Below are positions 35,369-42,149 of a stretch of DNA of 64,000 nt, one piece after another. The DNA is from Rhodobacterales bacterium (GTDB taxonomy: Bacteria > Pseudomonadota > Alphaproteobacteria > Rhodobacterales > Rhodobacteraceae), in the NCBI GenBank assembly GCA_021155205.1, contig JAJNPS010000047.1, positions 1 to 64,000 on the forward strand. The letters run 5' to 3'. The position numbers were made by a program, and so were the translations under genes. The notes below the pieces were generated by a model that was not told the origin of the DNA, did not search any database, and worked only from the letters and a program-made list of their open reading frames with translations. Each line of letters begins with the position of its first letter. Within the stretch, counting starts at the first letter, position 1.

Positions 35369-36541
35369 TCAGCGTTCCAGGCACATGGCGACCCCCATGC
35401 CCCCGCCGATGCACAGGGTTGCAAGACCTTTTCTGGCGTTCCGGCGGCCCATCTCAAAGATCAGGGTGTTCAGGATACGCGCGCCCGAGGCGCCAATCGG
35501 GTGCCCGATGGCAATCGCGCCGCCGTTCACGTTGACGATGGCCGGATCCCATCCCATGTCCTTGTTGACGGCACAGGCCTGCGCGGCAAACGCCTCGTTC
35601 GCCTCGACCAGATCAAGGTCAGCAACCTTCCAGCCTGCCTTGGTCAGCGCCTTGCGGCTGGCATGGATCGGGCCCACGCCCATGATCGACGGGTCCAGCC
35701 CCGCCGTTGCATAGGATGCAATGCGTGCCAGCGGGGTCAGACCCCGGCGCGCCGCCTCATCCGCGGTCATCAGGACCATCGCCGCCGCGCCGTCGTTCAG
35801 ACCGCTGGCATTGGCCGCCGTAACCGAGCCGTCCTTGACGAAGGCTGGCCGCAGTTTCTGCATCGCCTCCATCGTCGCGCCGTGGCGGATGTACTCGTCC
35901 TGATCGACCACCAGGTCGCCTTTGCGCGACTTGACGGCAAAGGGCACGATTTCATCCTTGAACCGCCCGGCCTTCTGGGCCGCCTCGGCCTTGTTCTGGC
36001 TGGCGAGGGCAAATTCGTCCTGCATGTCGCGGCTGATCTGCCACTGGTTCGCGACGTTTTCCGCCGTCTGGCCCATGTGATAGCCGTTGAAGGCATCCCA
36101 GAGGCCATCCTTGATCATGCTGTCGATGAAGTTCAGATCACCCATCTTCTGTCCGGCGCGCAGATGCGCCACATGCGGCGCAAGGCTCATGCTTTCCTGG
36201 CCCCCGGCAACGACGATGCGCGCATCCCCCAGTTGCACATGCTGGGCGCCAAGCGCGACCGCGCGCAGGCCCGACCCGCAGACCTGGTTCAAGGACCAGG
36301 CGCTGGATTCCTTGGGCAGGCCCGCCTTGATATGGGCCTGGCGCGCGGGATTCTGGCCCTGGCCTGCGGTCAGGACCTGACCAAGGATGGTTTCCTCCAC
36401 CTCGGCCTTGTCGATCCCGGCGCGGGCGACAACGGCGTCGATCACGGCAGCCCCGAGATCGTGGGCCGGGGTGTTGGCAAAGGCACCGTTAAAGCTTCCG
36501 ACGGCGGTGCGTCCGGCAGAGACGATCACGACATTGGTCAT
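35369..36541 (-). CDS. phaA: Acetyl-CoA C-acetyltransferase (beta-ketothiolase)
   Basis: Condenses two acetyl-CoA into acetoacetyl-CoA, the first step of polyhydroxybutyrate synthesis; it can also run in reverse. The 390-residue thiolase has the active-site Cys in SLNQVCGSGLRAV (residue 88), His in GGAIAIGHPIGASGARI, and the second Cys in LCIGGGMGVAM. The ATG at 36541 (AAGGAT upstream) gives the usual MTNVVIVSAGRTAVG start. phaB follows; phaC and depolymerase genes are not in this window. Confidence 0.97.
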   Translation of the reverse strand: MTNVVIVSAGRTAVGSFNGAFANTPAHDLGAAVIDAVVARAGIDKAEVEETILGQVLTAGQGQNPARQAHIKAGLPKESSAWSLNQVCGSGLRAVALGAQHVQLGDARIVVAGGQESMSLAPHVAHLRAGQKMGDLNFIDSMIKDGLWDAFNGYHMGQTAENVANQWQISRDMQDEFALASQNKAEAAQKAGRFKDEIVPFAVKSRKGDLVVDQDEYIRHGATMEAMQKLRPAFVKDGSVTAANASGLNDGAAAMVLMTADEAARRGLTPLARIASYATAGLDPSIMGVGPIHASRKALTKAGWKVADLDLVEANEAFAAQACAVNKDMGWDPAIVNVNGGAIAIGHPIGASGARILNTLIFEMGRRNARKGLATLCIGGGMGVAMCLER

Positions 36542-36741
36542 GGCAAGGCTATCCTTCTTCGAAACCGGGTTGGTGCGCGTGGCGGGCGGACCACGGCGGG
36601 CGGAACACCGCGCCACAGGCCCTAGCCGTTGAGGAGGGCAAGCGCAACAATCCCGGACCCGCACGTGGCCACCGACGCACCAGACCTATCCTTGCACGCG
36701 CGATTCGGAAATGGCGGCTGGACATTGCCGTCCGGTGCGCG

Positions 36742-37590
36742 TCAGGAGCGTCTTGCGGCGGCGATGTCCAGAAAGTCCGGCTTTACCGTCGGGCTGCCGA
36801 ACAGATAGCCCTGCAGGCAATCCAGCCCCGCCTTGCGCAGATACTCTGCCTCGGGCACGGTTTCGACGCCCTCGGCGACGGTGAACATGTCGAAGTGACG
36901 GGCAAGCGACACCAGCGCCTCCACCATGACCTGATTGTCGGGATGGGTGTCGGCGTCCCGGATGAACTGGCCGTCGATCTTGACCATGTCGAACAGGAAG
37001 TTGCGGAAATAGCGGGGTGCCATGAACCCGGCGCCAAAGTCGTCAAGCGCAAAGCAGATGCCCTCTTTCTGCATCTCGTGCATGAAGGCAATGACGATTT
37101 CGGGAACCGTCATGGCGGAACTTTCGCTGATTTCCAGGATCAGGCGCCTGCCGACGCCGGGATGGCCTTTCAGCGTCTGGCGCAGCACGCGGGTCCAGCC
37201 GGGATAGCCGATCGACCGCGCCGACATATTGATCGACAGGCGCAGGGCCGGGTGTCGCGCCAGCGTGTTCAGCCCCATCTGCAGCACCGCGCAGTCGATC
37301 CGTCGCCCCAGTTCCTGGGTTTCCACCACCGGCATGAAATCGCGGGCCGGGATGGCCCGGCCTGTGGGGTCAAGCACGCGGATGAACCCTTCGTAGAACC
37401 CGACGCGCTGCGTGTCGCCGGACAGCACCACCGGCTGAAACGCCAGCCGCAGGCGCCGGGTGTCCAGTGCCGCGCTGACCATGGCAAGGGTCTGGCTGTC
37501 CACCTGCGAAATCGCAAAGCCAAGGGGGCTTGCCTCGGCCGCCACGAAGTCCGCCTTGGGCACTTTGCGTTCCGGCATCTGGAATGTCAT
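36742..37590 (-). CDS. EAL-domain protein (putative c-di-GMP phosphodiesterase) with EGF variant motif
   Basis: A 282-residue protein that is mainly an EAL domain, with no membrane segment and no GGDEF partner. The catalytic Glu motif is EGFIRV in place of EALxR. Other residues are kept: LSINMSARS, LEISESS, ALDDFGAGF, MVKIDGQFI and AEGVETV. Family knowledge says E, N, E, D, D, K and E are needed for Mg2+ and c-di-GMP cleavage, so activity is possible but unproven. It is divergent from tag. The start is the second ATG (MTFQMPERK); an earlier ATG would add 49 residues without homology. Confidence 0.85.
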   Translation of the reverse strand: MTFQMPERKVPKADFVAAEASPLGFAISQVDSQTLAMVSAALDTRRLRLAFQPVVLSGDTQRVGFYEGFIRVLDPTGRAIPARDFMPVVETQELGRRIDCAVLQMGLNTLARHPALRLSINMSARSIGYPGWTRVLRQTLKGHPGVGRRLILEISESSAMTVPEIVIAFMHEMQKEGICFALDDFGAGFMAPRYFRNFLFDMVKIDGQFIRDADTHPDNQVMVEALVSLARHFDMFTVAEGVETVPEAEYLRKAGLDCLQGYLFGSPTVKPDFLDIAAARRS

Positions 37591-37696
37591 GTTGCGACCC
37601 TGGCCCCGCAGTTGCACATTGACGACAGGCTTGCACCGGAACTTGTGAATGGGCGGTAAAGCCCTGCATTTGAGACAAACCCGAAAGGGCCGCTTG

Positions 37697-38290
37697 ATGT
37701 CCGACGATCCCCCTGTCCGTTGCCCGTGGTGCGGCACCGATCCGCTGTATGTGGCCTATCACGATGACGAATGGGGCGTGCCGGAGCGTGACCCGCGGGC
37801 CTTGTGGGAATTGCTGATCCTCGAAGGGTTCCAAAGCGGGCTGTCCTGGATCACCATCCTGCGCAAGCGCGAGAATTTCCGGCGGGCTTTTGACGGATTT
37901 CGGCCCGAGATCATCGCGCACTACGGGACTGCCGATGTGGACCGGCTGCTGGCGGATGCCGGGATCGTGCGGCATCGCGGCAAGATCGAAGGTGCCATCG
38001 CCTCGGCCCGCGCCTATCTTAAGATCGAGACGGAACAGGGATTTTCCAACTTTGTCTGGCAAAGCGTCGATGGGCGCCCGGTGCAGACGGGGCTTCGGTC
38101 CATGCACGATGCAGTGGCCGAAACGGCGGCCTCGCGCAGTTTGTCAAAGGCGCTGAAAGCTGCAGGCTTTGCGTTTTGCGGTCCGACGACGACCTATGCC
38201 TTCATGCAGGCGGCGGGGCTGGTGAACGACCACCTGACCAGCTGTCACCGGCATTCCGCGCTGACGCACCGCGCTATTGCCCGGCGATGA
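37697..38290 (+). CDS. tag: DNA-3-methyladenine glycosylase I
   Basis: Removes 3-methyladenine from DNA in base-excision repair of alkylation damage. The 197-residue protein has the N-terminal CPWCGTDPLYVAYHDDEWGVP with the zinc Cys and His residues and the catalytic Glu in LILEGFQSGLSW. The zinc site is completed by the C-terminal His/Cys in HLTSCHRHSA. The start follows AAAGGG. The 3' end overlaps the convergent tlpA-type gene by 17 bp. Confidence 0.95.
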   Translation: MSDDPPVRCPWCGTDPLYVAYHDDEWGVPERDPRALWELLILEGFQSGLSWITILRKRENFRRAFDGFRPEIIAHYGTADVDRLLADAGIVRHRGKIEGAIASARAYLKIETEQGFSNFVWQSVDGRPVQTGLRSMHDAVAETAASRSLSKALKAAGFAFCGPTTTYAFMQAAGLVNDHLTSCHRHSALTHRAIARR

Positions 38291-38825
38291 AGGCTTTCAG
38301 GATGGCCTGCGCACTGGCCGAATCCCATTCCGCATCGCCGATCAGCCGGGCCACTTCCTGACCGTCGGCGTTCAGGATGACGGTGATCGGCAGGCCCATC
38401 ACGCCCATCGACCGGGAAAGTTCGGATTTCGGGTCACGCAGGATCGGCAGATTTGCGATGCCTGCCTCGGCATAGAACCGCTTGATCCCCGCCACCGCGT
38501 TGCGGCCCGTGGCGACCGGAACCACCGCAAGTTCCGGCAGGGCGGCCTGCAGCCGGTCCAGCGTCGGCATTTCCTTGCGGCAGGGCGCGCACCATGTCGC
38601 CCAGAAGTTCAGCACCACCCAGCGGCCGCGATAATCCGCCAGCGCCGCCGGGGCATCGTCGGCGGTCAAAAGCCCGATGTCGGGCACGGCGACGGGTTCG
38701 GCGTGGATCGCCAGCTTTTTCATGTCGCCTTCGCGCAAGGCGGCGATCTCGGCCATGGCCGCGCCCGCCCACAGGTTTGCACCAAGCGCCAAGGCCGTGT
38801 AGATGACCGCCAGGTATTTCCTCAC
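38274..38825 (-). CDS. TlpA-like periplasmic thioredoxin
   Basis: A 183-residue exported thiol-disulfide protein with an N-terminal signal (KYLAVIYTALALGANLWAGAAMA) and redox motif FWATWCAPCRKEMPTL. The TlpA/ResA-like core also has VPVATGRNAVAGIKRFYAEAGI and GLPITVILNADGQEV. These proteins keep cysteines reduced for cytochrome c or copper-site assembly. I chose the GTG at 38825 because GGAGG lies seven bases upstream; the ATG two codons earlier is only one base from that site. It is divergent from argH; the two starts are 25 bp apart. Confidence 0.9.
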   Translation of the reverse strand: MRKYLAVIYTALALGANLWAGAAMAEIAALREGDMKKLAIHAEPVAVPDIGLLTADDAPAALADYRGRWVVLNFWATWCAPCRKEMPTLDRLQAALPELAVVPVATGRNAVAGIKRFYAEAGIANLPILRDPKSELSRSMGVMGLPITVILNADGQEVARLIGDAEWDSASAQAILKAFIAGQ

Positions 38826-38850
38826 ACGCATCCCTCCAAAGGCACCGGCC

Positions 38851-40254
38851 ATGACCGTCACTCCGCCCCCCGCCACCGCCAACCAGATGTGGGGCGGACG
38901 TTTTGCCGAAGGGCCGGACGCGATCATGCAGGCGATCAACGCCTCCATCGGGTTCGACCAGCGGTTGTACGCGCAGGACATTGCAGGGTCATGCGCCCAT
39001 GCCGCCATGCTGGCCGCCACGGGCATCCTGACCAATACGGACGCCGAAGCGATCGGGAAAGGCCTTCTCACGGTGTTGTCAGAGATTGAAACAGGGCGGT
39101 TCGTGTTCCGTGCCGATCTCGAAGACATCCACATGAATGTCGAGGCGCGGCTGAAGGAGATCATTGGCGATCCTGCCGGGCGGCTGCATACCGCACGATC
39201 TCGCAACGATCAGGTGGCGGTCGATTTCCGACTTTGGGTGCGCGATCAGTGCGATGCGGCCATCGCCAGCCTGACGGCGCTGATGCGGGCGTTCCTGGCG
39301 CAGGCCGACGCGGGCGCGGACTGGATCATGCCCGGCTTTACCCATCTGCAGACCGCCCAGCCGGTAACTTGGGGCCATCACATGATGGCCTATGTCGAGA
39401 TGTTCGCGCGCGATCGGTCGCGGTTTGCCGATGCGCGGGCGCGGATGAACGAATGCCCCCTTGGGGCGGCGGCGCTGGCGGGGACATCCTTTCCCATCGA
39501 CAGGGACATGACCGCCAGGGCACTCGGGTTCGACCGGCCGACCGCGAACAGCCTGGACTCCGTGTCGGATCGGGACTTCGCGCTGGAATTCCTCGCCGCC
39601 GCGTCGATCTGCGCGATGCACCTGTCGCGCTTTGCCGAAGAACTGGTGATATGGTCGTCGGCGCAGTTCCGCTTTGTTCGGCTGACGGACAAATGGACCA
39701 CCGGATCCTCCATCATGCCGCAAAAAAAGAACCCCGATGCAGCAGAGTTGTTGCGGGCCAAGCTGGGCCGCATCCTGGGCGCGACGGTGGCCCTGTTCAC
39801 GGTGATGAAGGGACTGCCGCTGACCTATTCCAAGGACATGCAGGAGGACAAGGAACAGGTGTTCGACGCCGCCGACACGCTGATCCTGGGGCTGGCGGCC
39901 ATGACCGGGATGGTCAGCGACATGACGGCCAACCGCGATGCGCTGAAGGCTGCCGCCGGTTCGGGCTTTTCCACCGCGACGGATCTTGCCGACTGGCTGG
40001 TGCGCGCGCTGGGGCTGCCCTTTCGCGAGGCGCATCATGTGACTGGGACACTGGTGGCGATGGCAGAGAAAAAAGGCTGCGATCTGGCCGACCTGAAACT
40101 GGCCGACCTGCAACAGGTTCATCCGGGCATAACCGCCGAGGTGTTCAGGGTGCTCGGGGTCGAGAACTCGGTCCGCAGCCGGGTTTCCCATGGCGGCACC
40201 GCACCCGAGCAGGTGCGCGTGCAGGTGGCGCGCTGGCAAAAGGCCATGGGGTGA
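38851..40254 (+). CDS. argH: Argininosuccinate lyase
   Basis: Cleaves argininosuccinate to arginine and fumarate, the last arginine step. The 467-residue protein shows the superfamily signature GSSIMPQKKNP and the conserved segments TARSRNDQVAVDFRLWVRDQ and GFTHLQTAQPVTWGHH. The start at 38851 follows an AAAGGC site; an ATG 48 bp upstream would overlap the divergent tlpA gene and extend the product by 16 residues without homology. Two small lipoprotein genes follow closely. Confidence 0.97.
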   Translation: MTVTPPPATANQMWGGRFAEGPDAIMQAINASIGFDQRLYAQDIAGSCAHAAMLAATGILTNTDAEAIGKGLLTVLSEIETGRFVFRADLEDIHMNVEARLKEIIGDPAGRLHTARSRNDQVAVDFRLWVRDQCDAAIASLTALMRAFLAQADAGADWIMPGFTHLQTAQPVTWGHHMMAYVEMFARDRSRFADARARMNECPLGAAALAGTSFPIDRDMTARALGFDRPTANSLDSVSDRDFALEFLAAASICAMHLSRFAEELVIWSSAQFRFVRLTDKWTTGSSIMPQKKNPDAAELLRAKLGRILGATVALFTVMKGLPLTYSKDMQEDKEQVFDAADTLILGLAAMTGMVSDMTANRDALKAAAGSGFSTATDLADWLVRALGLPFREAHHVTGTLVAMAEKKGCDLADLKLADLQQVHPGITAEVFRVLGVENSVRSRVSHGGTAPEQVRVQVARWQKAMG

Positions 40255-40303
40255 CGCGACCCGCCGCAGCCGCTATGGTCACGCAATCTGCAAGGTACGT
40301 CCC

Positions 40304-40456
40304 ATGAAGCCCGTTTCGCTTGTCATCCTTCTGGTTCTGTCGGGCTGCACATCCCCGGCCCTGACCGCCAATCTCGGCATCGGCGCCGGCGGCGTGACCT
40401 TGCGGCCCGCGGTTTCAACCAATATCGGTGGCGCCAATGTCACCGTCTCCCCATGA
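40304..40456 (+). CDS. Small lipoprotein 1 between argH and lysA
   Basis: A 50-residue predicted lipoprotein: hydrophobic signal, lipobox LSGC with Cys15, then a glycine/valine-rich mature part (NLGIGAGGVTLRPAVSTNIGG). No function can be assigned. The start ATG overlaps nothing; the end overlaps the next small gene by ATGA. Too short for automated gene finders in many pipelines. I recall similar small lipoproteins between argH and lysA in related genomes, unverified. Confidence 0.75.
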   Translation: MKPVSLVILLVLSGCTSPALTANLGIGAGGVTLRPAVSTNIGGANVTVSP

Positions 40457-40587
40457 GGTTTGCGATGGCCCGTGTTGCCGCGATGCTGTCCCTGCTGATG
40501 TTGGCCGCCTGCGGCGCAGACGGCGAACCGAACGCGCCCGGCGTGACGGTCGGCGGTGAAGTCGGCGTCGGCGTTGCCCTGAAATGA
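40453..40587 (+). CDS. Small lipoprotein 2 between argH and lysA
   Basis: A 44-residue predicted lipoprotein with signal and lipobox AAC (Cys20), then a very short mature tail rich in Gly/Val (GVTVGGEVGVGVALK) like that of lipoprotein 1, so both may be diverged duplicates. The start overlaps the upstream stop by ATGA; an in-frame ATG four codons later is possible. Function unknown. Confidence 0.65.
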   Translation: MRFAMARVAAMLSLLMLAACGADGEPNAPGVTVGGEVGVGVALK

Positions 40588-40729
40588 CGGCGACGGCAAT
40601 GTCGCGATCATCGCGGCCGGGTTGGTGACGGCGGCGGTTCCGTCGATCCGGTCCGACCTGGTGGTGGGCCTCGCAAGTGCCGCGATGAACCTCGACGCCG
40701 CGCGCGAGGTTTGGCAGGCGCGCAACAGG
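40583..40729 (+). pseudogene. Remnant of a cation diffusion facilitator (CDF) transporter C-terminus
   Basis: In the gap before lysA one frame reads NDGDGNVAIIAAGLVTAAV, then IRSDLVVGLASAAMNLDAAREVWQARNR. This is the pattern of the last two membrane helices of CDF metal exporters: an ND..GNVA helix, then the PDL(I/V)VG.. helix. There is a stop directly upstream in frame, no start and no room for the first four helices, so it is a fragment. Confidence is limited because I judged by pattern only. Confidence 0.45.
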
Positions 40730-40818
40730 AATCCCGCGACGCGCAGCCCTGATCGGTCAATTGCGCTGCTCCGGCCATCTGCTATACCCCGGCCAGCGCG
40801 CGGGACGGGGCAGGCCAG

Positions 40819-42084
40819 ATGGACCATTTTCTTTATCGGGGCGGCATCCTTCATGCCGAAGACGTGGCAGTCCCCGACATCGCCGCTTCGGTCGGCACGC
40901 CCTTCTATGTCTATTCGACTGCTACCCTGAGCCGGCACTATCACCTCTTTACCGAGGCGCTGTCGCCGCTGCCGCACATGGTCTGCTTTGCGATCAAGTC
41001 GCTGTCGAACATCGCGGTGCTGAAGACGCTGGGCGATCTGGGTGCGGGCATGGATGTGGTGTCGGGCGGCGAATACCGCCGTGCGCGCGCCGCCGGAGTG
41101 CCGGGGGAACGCATCGTGTTCTCCGGTGTCGGCAAAACGCGCGAGGAGATGCGGCTGGCGCTGACCGGCGGCATCCGCCAGTTCAATGTCGAGTCCGAGC
41201 CGGAATTGCGGGCGCTTTCGCAGGTCGCGACCAGTCTGGGTGTCACCGCCCCGATCACCATCCGCGTCAACCCCGACGTGGACGCGAAGACCCATGAGAA
41301 GATCGCGACGGGCAAGAAGGAAAACAAGTTCGGGATCCCCATCGCCCGCGCGAGCGAGGTCTATGCCGAGGCGGCCCGGTTGCCCGGACTGAAGGTCATC
41401 GGGATCGACGTGCATATCGGCAGCCAGTTGACCGACCTCGACCCCTTTGAACAGGCCTATCTCAAGGTGGCCGACCTGACGCTGCGCCTGCGCGCCGAAG
41501 GGCATACCATCACCCGTCTTGACCTGGGCGGCGGGCTTGGCATTCCTTACGAACGCTCCAACTCTGCGCCACCCCTGCCCTTGGACTATGGCGCGCTGAT
41601 CAAGCGCACTGTCGGCCATCTGGGATGCGAGATCGAGATCGAGCCCGGGCGCCTGATTTCGGGCAATGCGGGGATTCTCGTGGCGGCTGTCCTCTACGTG
41701 AAGAATGGCGAGGGGCGCGATTTCCTGATTCTCGACGCGGCGATGAACGATTTGGTCCGCCCGTCGATGTATGGTGCGCATCACGACATCATTCCGGTCC
41801 GCGAACCCGTCGCAGGGACAATGCCGCAAGACTTCGACGTTGTCGGGCCGGTCTGCGAAACCGGCGACACCTTTGCCAAAGCCAGACCGATGGTGCCCTT
41901 GGCCGACGGCGATCTGGTCGCGTTCCGGTCTGCCGGGGCCTATGGCGCGGTGATGGCATCGGAATACAATACGCGGCCCCTGATCCCCGAGGTTCTGGTC
42001 CACGGGGATCACTTCGCTGTCATCCGGGCACGTCCGACCTTTGACGAAATGCTGAATCGCGATACCATCCCGCCATGGCTCTGA
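40819..42084 (+). CDS. lysA: Diaminopimelate decarboxylase
   Basis: PLP enzyme that decarboxylates meso-diaminopimelate to lysine. The 421-residue protein has the alanine-racemase-like barrel with the PLP Lys in CFAIKSLSN, IGIDVHIGSQL, the glycine loop RLDLGGGLGIPY, and the active Cys in GPVCETGDTF. A GGGGCAGG site lies upstream. It follows the small lipoprotein genes and precedes the TIGR02302 gene with 65 bp between; an operon is likely. Confidence 0.97.
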   Translation: MDHFLYRGGILHAEDVAVPDIAASVGTPFYVYSTATLSRHYHLFTEALSPLPHMVCFAIKSLSNIAVLKTLGDLGAGMDVVSGGEYRRARAAGVPGERIVFSGVGKTREEMRLALTGGIRQFNVESEPELRALSQVATSLGVTAPITIRVNPDVDAKTHEKIATGKKENKFGIPIARASEVYAEAARLPGLKVIGIDVHIGSQLTDLDPFEQAYLKVADLTLRLRAEGHTITRLDLGGGLGIPYERSNSAPPLPLDYGALIKRTVGHLGCEIEIEPGRLISGNAGILVAAVLYVKNGEGRDFLILDAAMNDLVRPSMYGAHHDIIPVREPVAGTMPQDFDVVGPVCETGDTFAKARPMVPLADGDLVAFRSAGAYGAVMASEYNTRPLIPEVLVHGDHFAVIRARPTFDEMLNRDTIPPWL

Positions 42085-42149
42085 CCTTCACAGTCGGCGC
42101 GCAACGGTGAAAGGGCCATCTCATCCGCCCATCCGATGACCTCCTTGCC

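Noticed and set aside
39079..40239. A 386-codon open frame antisense to argH
   Set aside because: Shadow frame; the argH signature sequences show which strand codes.
40279..42012. A 577-codon open frame antisense to lysA
   Set aside because: It is a GC-rich shadow of the lysA frame with no family content and no ribosome site.
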